From: Ekhidna sp051379705
GTDB taxonomy: Bacteria; Bacteroidota; Bacteroidia; Cytophagales; Cyclobacteriaceae
Length of the DNA stretch: 64,000 nucleotides
NCBI RefSeq assembly: GCF_051379705.1
Contig: NZ_CP179868.1
Span: 3,903,349 to 3,967,348 of the forward strand
Direction of reading: 5' to 3'
Shown: positions 42,733 to 51,388 of the stretch, piece after piece
Layout of the letters: every line of letters begins with the position of its first letter
Position numbering within the stretch: position 1 is the stretch's first letter
Translations under genes and position numbers: made by a program
Notes under the pieces: model-generated
What the model saw: only the letters and a program-made list of their open reading frames with translations
What the model was told of the DNA's origin: nothing
Database searches by the model: none

Positions 42733-43700
42733 GCTTCGCTTATAATGTGATTGATAATAAGTTCGGCATGTTCTCTGGAGTTCTCAATAAACCAGGCGTT
42801 GGTTTTCAATCCTCCGCAAATAACGCCTGCAAGGTAAGCTCCCGATACGTTTGTCTCCATTGTTTTTTCATCATAAATAGGCGTTTTAAATTCATCATTA
42901 CCTATCTGAATTCCAATACTTTCAAGAAATGAAAAATCGGGCTGATAACCTGTCATGGCAAGCACAAAATCATTTGGAATGGTTATGTCTCCTTCAGGAG
43001 TATTTACTTGCACCTCAAGCTTATTAATGTGAGTGATGTTGCTGTTGAAGTATGCTTTAATGGAGCCTTCTTTAATTCGATTGTCAATATCCGGACGAAC
43101 CCAATATTTAACTCTTGGATTAATCTCTTCCTCTCGAATGACCATTGTTACACTTTTAGCACCCTTTCGGTAAACTTCAAGCGCAACATCAACTGAAGAA
43201 TTAGCCGCACCAACTACTATCACGTTCATGTCATAATATGGATGGGGTTCATCGTAGTAGTGCTTTACTTTAGGTGAATCCTCGCCGGGGACATTCAGCA
43301 AGTAGGGGAGGTCATAAAACCCTGTTGCAATGATAAGATTGTTTGCAAGGTAGGTTTGCTTGCTCGACTTAATCTCAAAGACATCATTTTGCTTGTTTAC
43401 ATGCTCAATTTGTTCATAAAGTCTTGTATTTAGCTTCCACGAGGAGGCAACACGGCGATAATATTCCAACGCTTCAGATCTGGTTGGTTTTGGATTATGA
43501 GAAATGAAAGGCACCTCTCCAATTTCCAGTCTGTCTGAAGTTGAAAAGAATGTCATATTGCTCGGATAGTGATACAGTGAATTCACCAAACAACCTTTAT
43601 CTACAATGACATATGAGAGACCAGTCTTTTTTGCTTCTATGCCGCTAGCAAGACCAATAGGACCTGCACCTATGATCAAAACATCTACAACTTCACTCAT
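42729..43700 (-). CDS. ypdA: YpdA-family bacillithiol disulfide reductase-like flavoprotein
   Basis: A 323-residue FAD/NAD(P)H flavoprotein. The FAD site VDVLIIGAGPIGLASGIEAKK and the NADPH site NVIVVGAANSSVDVALEVYRKG are intact, and Y-H-Y-P-S-N-M-T-F-F-S-T is typical of YpdA. Family members reduce bacillithiol disulfide, so bacillithiol or a related thiol may serve as the redox buffer of this cell. Starts are clean (ATG 43700). Convergent with the exported DinB-like gene. Confidence 0.85.
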   Translation of the reverse strand: MSEVVDVLIIGAGPIGLASGIEAKKTGLSYVIVDKGCLVNSLYHYPSNMTFFSTSDRLEIGEVPFISHNPKPTRSEALEYYRRVASSWKLNTRLYEQIEHVNKQNDVFEIKSSKQTYLANNLIIATGFYDLPYLLNVPGEDSPKVKHYYDEPHPYYDMNVIVVGAANSSVDVALEVYRKGAKSVTMVIREEEINPRVKYWVRPDIDNRIKEGSIKAYFNSNITHINKLEVQVNTPEGDITIPNDFVLAMTGYQPDFSFLESIGIQIGNDEFKTPIYDEKTMETNVSGAYLAGVICGGLKTNAWFIENSREHAELIINHIISEA

Positions 43701-43726
43701 TTATTTGGAGGTGGCTTTTGTTAATT

Positions 43727-44239
43727 CTAATTGCATGAAATTACTGTGAAATTACCATTCACCGTGTTTCCGATATCAAATGTTGCATCCATACGTCCTG
43801 TTACTTCAGTCTCTGAAACGGTCAAGATTTCTACAGCTCCAACCATAGCTATACTATTAGAAGGGAATCCATCGCCTGAATTAGGATTGACCAAATTGAC
43901 GGTAATTGCGTCCGGGGGACTTACATTAAATGATAAATCATACACCCCAACCTTTTTCGATAGCATTACCGAAACTAACACTGACTCATTGCTGGAGATA
44001 TCGCAGATTTCGCCGCTCTCTGTGCTATCGTAAATTCTCATTAATATTTCCTCTTCTTGAGAAAACTCGCTGTAAAAGCCTCCTTTACTGGTAAAGCTTA
44101 TCCCATCAATGGTTCCCTGAAGATTTTGATCGATAAAAGAAAAGGAAGGACTTGTTTCAGCATCACTACTACATGAGCTAATAAGAATAATTGAAATAAC
44201 ACCAAGAGTGAGTAGGCCTGATTTGAACTTGTTTTTCAT
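43727..44239 (-). CDS. Lipoprotein, hypothetical
   Basis: A 170-residue lipoprotein with SPII signal ILISSCSSD. The mature part is beta-rich with an ESNE/TVNGNFTVIS pattern near the end, a layout common in small exported Bacteroidota proteins of unknown function. Between ypdA and a serine hydrolase gene with short gaps of 26 and 33 bp, so they may share a transcript. Confidence 0.65.
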   Translation of the reverse strand: MKNKFKSGLLTLGVISIILISSCSSDAETSPSFSFIDQNLQGTIDGISFTSKGGFYSEFSQEEEILMRIYDSTESGEICDISSNESVLVSVMLSKKVGVYDLSFNVSPPDAITVNLVNPNSGDGFPSNSIAMVGAVEILTVSETEVTGRMDATFDIGNTVNGNFTVISCN

Positions 44240-44272
44240 TACAATGAGTTTTTCGCAAATCTATACGATGAA

Positions 44273-45490
44273 TCATTTATCGATCAGTTTTGAGATAAAT
44301 AACTCTCCAATTGGAGTAACAAAGTCAAATAATTGAAAATTCCCTTCTTCATCACCTTTGTTCATCGTCAATGCAATCACTAGCTTATACTCTGGGTAAA
44401 CCACTAAAAGTGCTTGCCCTCCCAGTGCCATTCCACCATGATGTATAACTTCGACCTCTTGAAGACCTTTAAAATATCGTTTTGAAAAACCATGACGCCA
44501 GCCCAACGCATAGTTTTGTTCATTGATCGAGCCATCGCTTAATCGCTGTGGAGAAGTAATAAGTTCAATGGTCTGCAAATTCAAAAAACTGTTATTAAAA
44601 AGTGCACTTCCCGCTCGAACCAAGTCAGAAGGTGTAGACATGAATCCACCTCCTGCCCATTTATTACTAAGGTTTACGGCAAATGATTCTCGATACATTC
44701 GACCCTGTACTTCATAAGGCACAGCTTTGGTCGGAGATCTAAGGTCCTTGTAATCCGGACTGGTTTTGTTCATATGTAAGGGTTGGAATACTTCCCCTTG
44801 CATGTAGCGAAGGAACCCTTCGGATGAAACATTTTCCATCGCTAAGCTAAGCGCGGTAAAATTGAATGAGCTATAAGCGAAATTAGTCCCTGATTTGAAT
44901 TGCAATTCATCTGACTCAAACTCCAATACACTTTCTTCAATGCTTTCAAACTGTTTGTTTCTGTAATATTCCCAAATTGGAAAGCAAAAACACACACCAT
45001 AGTTTCGAATTCCTGATTGATGCGATGCGAGTTGACGAATAGAGATGTTGGGTTTACTGTCGAAGCGGCCGGTATAGAATTGAATAGATGAATCTGGATT
45101 CACTTTTCCCTCTTGGATTAGCTTGCCCAATCCCAAAGAAGTCAGCGCTTTTGAGGTACTCCCAATGCGATACTGCGTATTGGTATCAGCCGGAATCATT
45201 CTGGTCAGGCTCTGAAATCCCACGGCATAGGTCCACACGATTCTGCCGTTGATCATTGCGGCAACAGAGATTGAAGGCGATTTGCTTGAGTGGTGTATGC
45301 TGTCCGTGATGTGCTTTGATCTTGTAATCTCTGAGAGATATTTTTCATGCTCGATACCTTCAAAATTTGTCTCGAAAACTTCATTTGGAAGAGTTTCCCA
45401 GCCAAAAGAATAGTCGAAAACTGGTTGAAAAAGCCCATAGATAACCGATCCCAGACCAATGAGTCCGAGTATGCAAAGAGACTTTTTCAT
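44273..45490 (-). CDS. Serine hydrolase, class C beta-lactamase-like
   Basis: A 405-residue protein with one N-terminal hydrophobic segment (ILGLIGLGSVIYGLFQ) that anchors or exports it. The active-site SxxK is STSK (RIGSTSKALTSLG, ~residue 112), a Tyr-Ser-x-Asn motif appears as YSSFN near residue 202, and HHGGM near residue 350 replaces the KTG box, as in esterases and D-aminopeptidases of this fold. It probably acts in the periplasm on an ester, amide or peptide. The next gene upstream encodes an HTH membrane regulator, separated by 2 bp. Confidence 0.82.
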   Translation of the reverse strand: MKKSLCILGLIGLGSVIYGLFQPVFDYSFGWETLPNEVFETNFEGIEHEKYLSEITRSKHITDSIHHSSKSPSISVAAMINGRIVWTYAVGFQSLTRMIPADTNTQYRIGSTSKALTSLGLGKLIQEGKVNPDSSIQFYTGRFDSKPNISIRQLASHQSGIRNYGVCFCFPIWEYYRNKQFESIEESVLEFESDELQFKSGTNFAYSSFNFTALSLAMENVSSEGFLRYMQGEVFQPLHMNKTSPDYKDLRSPTKAVPYEVQGRMYRESFAVNLSNKWAGGGFMSTPSDLVRAGSALFNNSFLNLQTIELITSPQRLSDGSINEQNYALGWRHGFSKRYFKGLQEVEVIHHGGMALGGQALLVVYPEYKLVIALTMNKGDEEGNFQLFDFVTPIGELFISKLIDK

Positions 45491-45492
45491 GG

Positions 45493-46305
45493 TTATACTT
45501 TTAGTCGTTCTGATTTAACAAATTCGAAACCCTTGTAGAGAAGGATGATTTCAATGATAGTCGCTGGAACCAGCATCATGTACCCAAGAAAGAATAAGAT
45601 GACAACAGCAAAGAAGAATCCCGATACAATCTCCAGAATACCGGCAATTTTAGCCAATTGCCCCATTCCATCTTGAAGCCTCATTAGACCAATACCGAAA
45701 ACGATGGTCAACGCCCCATAGGAAATAGATTCACCTGCTCCCAAAGTTATAAGGTTTGCTTCACTCATATCGTAGTAAATCGTGAAGATGTCAAAGAAGG
45801 TCCATACAGCGAATAAACCAACAAGAAGAAAAGAAGCGATTTTGAGGAGATAGTTGGAGAAGTAATCTCCAAGCTTTACAAAGCCGAATAGAAAAAAGGT
45901 GTAGAAAATGAAGTAAAATACTTTTGAAGTGATATAGAAGGGTATTTCTTCTACCTCATAGAAGTTCTCAAACCTTGCATATTCGAGCACAGCATCTAAA
46001 AAACCCAAAACGAAGTAGGCTATTCCTGAAATCCAAGCAATCTGAAGCCATATCTCTAATGATCTAAGATAATTGCCTGATTTATTGGCTTCAACGGTGT
46101 TTTTGAAGTTTTCAAAATCTTCATTCAATGCGGATAGCAAGATTTTGATTGTAGATGTTCTGGGTGTCACTTCTCCCGACTCAATGCGCTGTATCGTTCG
46201 AACGCTAACATTGCAAGCTTCTACAAGCTCTTCCTGAGTAAGACTTTTTTGTTGTCTTAGCTCAGTCAATCGTTTACCAAGTTCAGGTTGTCTCATGTCT
46301 TCCAT
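45493..46305 (-). CDS. XRE-family regulator fused to a membrane domain
   Basis: A protein of about 270 residues from the ATG at 46305-46303; an upstream GTG at 46332 is less likely. Residues ~8-62 are a helix-turn-helix (LTQEELVEACNVSVRTIQRIESGEVTPRTSTIKILL), followed by six hydrophobic helices from about residue 85 to the end. Membrane-tethered XRE regulators of this form are common in Bacteroidota. It is 2 bp from the serine hydrolase and probably forms an operon with it. A tandem ACCCGTCAT repeat just upstream (46370-46389) may be its operator. Confidence 0.8.
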   Translation of the reverse strand: MEDMRQPELGKRLTELRQQKSLTQEELVEACNVSVRTIQRIESGEVTPRTSTIKILLSALNEDFENFKNTVEANKSGNYLRSLEIWLQIAWISGIAYFVLGFLDAVLEYARFENFYEVEEIPFYITSKVFYFIFYTFFLFGFVKLGDYFSNYLLKIASFLLVGLFAVWTFFDIFTIYYDMSEANLITLGAGESISYGALTIVFGIGLMRLQDGMGQLAKIAGILEIVSGFFFAVVILFFLGYMMLVPATIIEIILLYKGFEFVKSERLKV

Positions 46306-46369
46306 TCTTTTTTTTGGAGCAATTCTAGGCACAATGGTATACGCTCCACAAGAAAACTCACAGCAATAT

Positions 46370-46389
46370 ACCCGTCATTTACCCGTCAT
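46370..46389. promoter_or_regulatory. Tandem 9-bp repeats upstream of the HTH gene
   Basis: ACCCGTCAT occurs twice with an 11-bp period, so both copies face the same side of the helix. The position, about 65 bp before the chosen HTH start, suits autoregulation. Confidence 0.35.
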
Positions 46390-46515
46390 ATTATGATAGA
46401 ACAGATTATCAGCTATAGCACTATTCTGAAAGCCGTTAATTAATAGCATAAATCTTACATAATCGATACTTTTTTTTAAGTTGATAATTCTTGGTATTCC
46501 GCTATCGCACCGCCT

Positions 46516-46545
46516 TCATTTACAAAGCTTTAAGAGTGTAAATGA
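46516..46545. promoter_or_regulatory. Palindromic operator candidate upstream of etfBA
   Basis: TCATTTACA (46516-46524) and TGTAAATGA (46537-46545) form a perfect 9-bp inverted repeat with a 12-bp spacer, 385 bp before etfB. A dimeric regulator (GntR or TetR type) would fit. Confidence 0.35.
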
Positions 46546-46930
46546 CTTTCAGAGTTCTCCATTAATTAATTTTTTACTTTAATAAGTAAATATTAAACCA
46601 ATGATTATAAGGATTTTAAAGTACTATTATTAAAGAAATTCAAGTTTTTAGTACTTAGCTATACGATTTTTGGATAATGAAAACCTAAAAGGGTCAAATC
46701 TTTTCGACGCTTGTTTGAGAGCTAAAACCATTACAGGAGAAAGTATTTTCACACAGAGATCTGCAATAAATAAAAGGTTGTTAAAGAAAATGGCTTTTGA
46801 AAATTCAGGAAAAGGCTGGATTTAAAGCTTCCCAAATTCACCATAATTACTAACTTCGAGGTTCAAAAAAATAAGGAGTTGAACCGTTTCGCTTCTTGGT
46901 TGTTTCTTATAAAAAACACTCGATAGATAA

Positions 46931-47668
46931 ATGAAAATATTAGTTTGTATTACGCATGTGCCGGATACCACTTCGCGCATTGCATTTACTGATGGAGATA
47001 CGAAGTTTGATAAAAACGGAGTTCAATTCATAATAGGACCTTACGATGATTATGCTTTAGCCAGAGCTGTGGAGTTGAAAGAGCAGTCAGGTGGGAGTAT
47101 TACCGTACTAAACGTTGGTGAAGCTGAAACTGAACCTACAATTAGAAAAGCCTTAGCAATCGGAGCAGATGATGCCATTCGGATAAATGCTTTTCCTGAA
47201 GATGGTTTGTTTGTTGCAAAACAAATCGCAGCGGTCGCTAAGGATGGAGGTTATGATTTGATACTGATGGGTAGAGAGTCAATTGATTTTAACGGAGGTC
47301 AGGTGCACGGTATGGTAGGAGAGCTATTGGGCATTCCTTCTGTTTCTCCAGTGATGACCTTGGATATAGAAGGAGATTCTGCTAAAATTTCCAGGGAGAT
47401 AGAAGGAGGAAAAGAATACATGGAGTTACCACTTCCATTTGTGGCAGGCTGTCAAGAGCCTATTGCTGAGTGGAAAATTCCAAATATGAGAGGAATAATG
47501 AGTGCGCGTACCAAGCCATTGGAAGTAAAAGATCCAACAGCAGATGCGGCCAATACCAAGGTTAGCAAATTTGAATTGCCACCTGCAAAAGGAGATGTGA
47601 AGTTGATAGATCCTGAAAACATGGATGAACTAGTTAATTTATTGAAAAACGAAGCAAAAGTTATATAA
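46931..47668 (+). CDS. etfB: Electron transfer flavoprotein beta subunit
   Basis: A 245-residue protein of usual length that binds AMP and, with EtfA, carries electrons from acyl-CoA and other dehydrogenases to the quinone pool. The N-terminal KILVCITHVPDTTSRI and the ADDAIRI, VAKQIAAVAK and LILMGRESIDFNGGQVHGMVGELLG segments are family-typical. Partner gene etfA starts 1 bp after the stop. No fixC/X-type genes are adjacent, so it belongs to the fatty-acid-oxidation group rather than the bifurcating type, which is an inference. Confidence 0.93.
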   Translation: MKILVCITHVPDTTSRIAFTDGDTKFDKNGVQFIIGPYDDYALARAVELKEQSGGSITVLNVGEAETEPTIRKALAIGADDAIRINAFPEDGLFVAKQIAAVAKDGGYDLILMGRESIDFNGGQVHGMVGELLGIPSVSPVMTLDIEGDSAKISREIEGGKEYMELPLPFVAGCQEPIAEWKIPNMRGIMSARTKPLEVKDPTADAANTKVSKFELPPAKGDVKLIDPENMDELVNLLKNEAKVI

Positions 47669-47669
47669 G

Positions 47670-48620
47670 ATGGCAGCACTAGCATTTGTAGAAACCGACG
47701 AAGGAAAAGTAAAAAAATCATCTCTGGAAGCTGTCAGCTATGCGCAGGCTGCTGGTGGTGATGTCACAGCAATCGTATTTGGCCCAGTTTCAGATATGGA
47801 TGAGATAGGAAAGGCCGGAGCCAGCAAAGTGCTTCATGTCACTGATGAAAAACTAGCTACTCCTAATATTATGGCCTATGCTTCAGCAATTGCCGAGGCA
47901 ATGAATCAAGAAGGCTCCGACCTTCTTGTCTTAGCAAAGAGCTCATTAGGAGACCCGGTATCAGCAAGAGTATCAATCAAAGTTGATGCTGCACTTGCAT
48001 CCAACGTAGCAGACTTGCCTGATTCAGCTGGTGGTTATTCAGTTAAGAAAAGCATTTACACGGGAAAAGCATTCGCTAACACAAGTCTAGAAGGAGATAA
48101 GAAGATTATCATTATCAAGAAAAATGCGATTGCAATCAAAGAAGATGGAGGATCAGCCGAGGTTGTTTCATTTAGTCCAACCACAAATGACACAGATTTT
48201 ACTGTGAAAACCATCAAAGTTGAAAAGGCTGAAGGTGACATATTGCTACCAGAAGCTGATTTGGTTGTTTCCGGAGGTAGAGGGCTAAAAGGTCCTGAAA
48301 ACTGGGGAATGATTGAGGATTTAGCAAAAACATTAGGAGCTGCAACAGGATGTAGTAAACCGGTTTCGGATATGGACTGGAGGCCTCACCACGAACACGT
48401 AGGCCAAACAGGCATCAAAGTAAGTCCGTCTCTGTATATTGCTATTGGAATCTCAGGAGCAATTCAGCATTTAGCTGGAGTAAACTCGTCAAAATACATC
48501 CTTGTGATCAATAAAGATTCAGAAGCACCTTTTTTCAAAGCTGCTGATTATGGTGTTGTAGGAGATGCCTTTGATGTGGTTCCAAAACTTACAGAAGCAA
48601 TTAAGAAGGCGCAGGGTTAA
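47670..48620 (+). CDS. etfA: Electron transfer flavoprotein alpha subunit
   Basis: A 316-residue protein whose C-terminal FAD-binding half is intact: VVSGGRGLKGPENW, and the ETF-alpha signature VGQTGIKVSPSLYIAIGISGAIQH near residue 250. It forms the heterodimer with the product of etfB. The stop overlaps the start of the next gene by one base (TAATG), indicating an operon of etfBA with the DUF151 gene. Confidence 0.93.
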   Translation: MAALAFVETDEGKVKKSSLEAVSYAQAAGGDVTAIVFGPVSDMDEIGKAGASKVLHVTDEKLATPNIMAYASAIAEAMNQEGSDLLVLAKSSLGDPVSARVSIKVDAALASNVADLPDSAGGYSVKKSIYTGKAFANTSLEGDKKIIIIKKNAIAIKEDGGSAEVVSFSPTTNDTDFTVKTIKVEKAEGDILLPEADLVVSGGRGLKGPENWGMIEDLAKTLGAATGCSKPVSDMDWRPHHEHVGQTGIKVSPSLYIAIGISGAIQHLAGVNSSKYILVINKDSEAPFFKAADYGVVGDAFDVVPKLTEAIKKAQG

Positions 48621-49201
48621 TGGCCGATGATAAAATAAAGCTAGAGATATTGGGGCTGTCTTCGAGTCAGTCCCAATCAGGCTCTTTCGCACTCGTTCTA
48701 GGCGAGTCAGATGGTAATAGACGATTACCCATCATAATAGGTATGTTTGAAGCTCAAGCGATTGCAATTGAGATTGAGAAGATTGTCCCTAATCGTCCGA
48801 TGACTCACGACCTTTTCAAGGCCTTTTCGCACAACTTTGATATCGATGTAAAAGAAGTTTACATCTCAGATTTAAAGGAAGGTGTATTCTTTGCTCGAAT
48901 TATCTGTGAACACAACGGGAAAGTGTTTGAAATAGATTCACGTCCATCTGATGCCATAGCTATTGGCCTCCGTTTTAATGTTGACTTTTATACCAACGAA
49001 AATATCATGACAGAAGCAGGGATTGTATTGACAGATGAATACGAGGAAGAGATAGCTCAAGCCGAACCTGCCAAGTCAGAAAACAAAAGCATTGAAGACC
49101 TATCTTCAAGTGAGCTAGAAAAACTGCTTACTGATGCCTTAGATAGAGAAGACTATGAGAAGGCTGCCCGAATTCGGGATGTGCTAAACAAGCGCAACTA
49201 A
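48620..49201 (+). CDS. DUF151 bifunctional nuclease-family protein with UVR motif
   Basis: A 193-residue protein. Residues ~5-135 form the DUF151 (BFN) domain (LGLSSSQSQSGSFALVLGESDGNRRLPIIIGMFEAQAIAIEIE ... DSRPSDAIAIGLRF). The last 35 residues, SSSELEKLLTDALDREDYEKAARIRDVL, form a UvrB/UvrC-type helical hairpin. In other bacteria DUF151 proteins have been reported to cut nucleic acid, and UVR motifs bind UvrB-like partners. It is co-transcribed with etfBA; this link is conserved in some Bacteroidota, but its meaning is unknown. Confidence 0.85.
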   Translation: MADDKIKLEILGLSSSQSQSGSFALVLGESDGNRRLPIIIGMFEAQAIAIEIEKIVPNRPMTHDLFKAFSHNFDIDVKEVYISDLKEGVFFARIICEHNGKVFEIDSRPSDAIAIGLRFNVDFYTNENIMTEAGIVLTDEYEEEIAQAEPAKSENKSIEDLSSSELEKLLTDALDREDYEKAARIRDVLNKRN

Positions 49202-49202
49202 C

Positions 49203-50513
49203 ATGGAATACCTGAGAGGAATAGCTGGGTTGATCGGACTGGTGGCCATTGCATGGGCACTTTCCGGCAATAGAAGGCAAGTTGATTTCAGACTGGTTGG
49301 AATCGGTATTGCTATTCAAGTGGTGATTGGTTTAATGATAGCTAATGTAGACTTCATCAATCAACTATTTTCCTTGGTTAGCGCTGGTTTTGTCAAGTTT
49401 CTAAACTTTGGTCTGAAAGGAGCGGAGTTTCTTTACGGGGATTTAGCTAAAAACAGCGATGCGATTGATGCTAAACATAACCTGGGTTTTCTATTTGTAT
49501 TTCAAGCCCTTCCTACAGTCATTTTCTTCTCAGCTGTCACCGCAGGATTGTATTATCTTGGTCTACTTCAGAAAATCGTTTATGGATTCGCCTGGCTGAT
49601 GGCAAAAACTATGAGATTATCCGGAGCAGAAAGCTTATCTGCTGCTGGAAATATATTTCTCGGTCAAACGGAAGCGCCATTATTGGTAAGACCATTTATT
49701 GGTAAAATGACCAAATCAGAGCTGAACTGCTTGATGACAGGAGGAATGGCCACAATTGCTGGTAGTGTGCTTGGCGCTTATGTTTCCTTTTTGGGAGGAG
49801 GAGATCCTGAACAACAGCAAATTTTCGCTACTTACCTATTGAGTGCCTCAATCATGAATGCTCCTGCAGCAATCGTAATGGCTAAGATATTTCTACCTGA
49901 AAATGAACCGGAAAAAATTGATAGTAGCCTGAAAGTAAATAAGGAAAACATTGGCGTTAACCTTGTTGATGCACTTGCGAGTGGAGCATCTGACGGTGTA
50001 AAGCTTGCATTAAATATAGCAGGAATGCTATTGGCCTTTATCGCGGTTATTTTTGCTCTTAACTGGATTCTTGTGGATGGAATTGGTGAGTGGACAGGCT
50101 TGAATGAATTTGTAATTCAGTCCACAGATGGTGCCTTTGACGGATTTTCACTCCAATATATTCTTGGACAAGTTTTCAGAATTTTTGCATTTATTATGGG
50201 GGTAGAATGGTCTGAAACTGTTAAAGTGGGGAGTTTATTAGGTCAAAAAACGGTAATAAATGAGTTTGTTGCATATCTAAGCCTAGCCGATATGAAATCT
50301 GCGGGATTGCTTTCCAACAAATCCATCATCATTTCTACGTATGCACTATGCGGATTTGCGAATTTTAGCTCAATAGCAATTCAAATTGGTGGAATTGGTG
50401 GAATGGCACCAGAGAGACAAGCTGACCTTTCGAAACTAGGCTTGAGAGCTTTAGTAGCTGCAACATTGGCAACTATGATGACTGCAACCATTGCAGGAGC
50501 ACTATTTGGATAA
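49203..50513 (+). CDS. Concentrative nucleoside transporter (NupC-type)
   Basis: A 436-residue protein with 9-11 hydrophobic helices. Family segments include LGQTEAPLLVRPF near residue 157, GGMATIAGSVLGAYVSFLG near residue 179, NEFVAYLSL near residue 352, and the C-terminal YALCGFANFSSIAIQIGGIG. The QTEAP motif contributes to nucleoside and Na+ binding in CNT proteins. Its start is 2 bp after the DUF151 stop, so it sits at the end of the same transcript. Confidence 0.9.
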   Translation: MEYLRGIAGLIGLVAIAWALSGNRRQVDFRLVGIGIAIQVVIGLMIANVDFINQLFSLVSAGFVKFLNFGLKGAEFLYGDLAKNSDAIDAKHNLGFLFVFQALPTVIFFSAVTAGLYYLGLLQKIVYGFAWLMAKTMRLSGAESLSAAGNIFLGQTEAPLLVRPFIGKMTKSELNCLMTGGMATIAGSVLGAYVSFLGGGDPEQQQIFATYLLSASIMNAPAAIVMAKIFLPENEPEKIDSSLKVNKENIGVNLVDALASGASDGVKLALNIAGMLLAFIAVIFALNWILVDGIGEWTGLNEFVIQSTDGAFDGFSLQYILGQVFRIFAFIMGVEWSETVKVGSLLGQKTVINEFVAYLSLADMKSAGLLSNKSIIISTYALCGFANFSSIAIQIGGIGGMAPERQADLSKLGLRALVAATLATMMTATIAGALFG

Positions 50514-50518
50514 AACTT

Positions 50519-51388
50519 ATGAGAAAGATTTACACACTTCTATGTATTTTTTCAATTGTCACTTTCAGCGGATGCGGTAGTGACGATGCACCTGCAGTTT
50601 CTGCAGAAGAGCAACTCGAAATCGACCTTGAAATAATAGATGACTATCTGGACGATAACAACATCAATGCACAGATTCATGAATCTGAAATTCGGTATGT
50701 TATGAATCGGATAGGTGATGGTGAGTCACCAGCAATTGGAAATGAATTAATGGTCAAATTTGAAAGCTACTACCTAGATGGAGTGAATGCTGGGAGCGAT
50801 ACCATCGGGTTTTCAGTTCAATTAACAGAGACCATTATTGAAGCTTGGCAATTGATAGTGCCAGAAATGAAAGAAGGTGGTAAAATCACATTCTACCCGC
50901 CTTCTGGCTACTTGTTTGGACCAACAGGACTTGGCAGTACCATTCCTCCCAATGCAATAATTGTTTATGAGATAGAGCTGATAGCTATTGTAAATAGTGA
51001 TAATGAGCGATTCGCTTTAGAAGAAGACATCATTGATGAGTATTTGCTTGAAAGCAATATCGAGGCAGAAATTCATCCTTCTGGTATCAGGTATGAACTT
51101 TTAGAGGAGGGTACTGGAGATTCACCTACAATCAGTGATAATGTGCTGGTAGTATATGAAGGGACGTTCCTTAACGGCCAAATTTTTGATGTAACCAATA
51201 CAGGAGCATCAATCATTCTTTCCAGAGTTATTGAATCTTGGCAGATTATGTTGCCAATAATGAAAGAGGGCGGCAGAATTAAATTCTATGCACCCTCATC
51301 ATATTGTTATGGAACTGGTGGTTTTCAATCAATTTCTCCAAACACTATTCTTGCATTTGAAATCGAGCTTATTGAAGTTCGTAGTTAA
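50519..51388 (+). CDS. Lipoprotein with two FKBP-type domains
   Basis: A 289-residue lipoprotein (signal SIVTFSGCGSD) composed of two similar halves. Each has a helix (LEIDLEIIDDYLDDNNI / LEEDIIDEYLLESNIE) and a FKBP-like beta domain (GDGESPAIGNELMVKFESYYLDG / GTGDSPTISDNVLVVYEGTFLNGQIFD; W-Q, E-G-G and PPSGY / APSSYCYG). This is an internal duplication. Periplasmic FKBP peptidyl-prolyl isomerases of this form help fold exported proteins; conservation of the active site cannot be judged by eye. It is 5 bp downstream of the NupC gene and overlaps the convergent gene by 4 bp. Confidence 0.82.
   Translation: MRKIYTLLCIFSIVTFSGCGSDDAPAVSAEEQLEIDLEIIDDYLDDNNINAQIHESEIRYVMNRIGDGESPAIGNELMVKFESYYLDGVNAGSDTIGFSVQLTETIIEAWQLIVPEMKEGGKITFYPPSGYLFGPTGLGSTIPPNAIIVYEIELIAIVNSDNERFALEEDIIDEYLLESNIEAEIHPSGIRYELLEEGTGDSPTISDNVLVVYEGTFLNGQIFDVTNTGASIILSRVIESWQIMLPIMKEGGRIKFYAPSSYCYGTGGFQSISPNTILAFEIELIEVRS

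Larger units (their letters stand above)
46306..46930. other. Gene-free region between the HTH gene and etfB
   Basis: About 600 bp without a credible gene. Two sites stand out: a tandem repeat ACCCGTCAT at 46370-46378 and 46381-46389 (11-bp period, one helical turn) near the HTH gene, and a perfect 9-bp inverted repeat at 46516-46545. The rest is AT-rich with stop codons in all frames. The etfB promoter presumably lies close to 46851, where TAACTTCG is one mismatch from TAnnTTTG. Confidence 0.6.
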
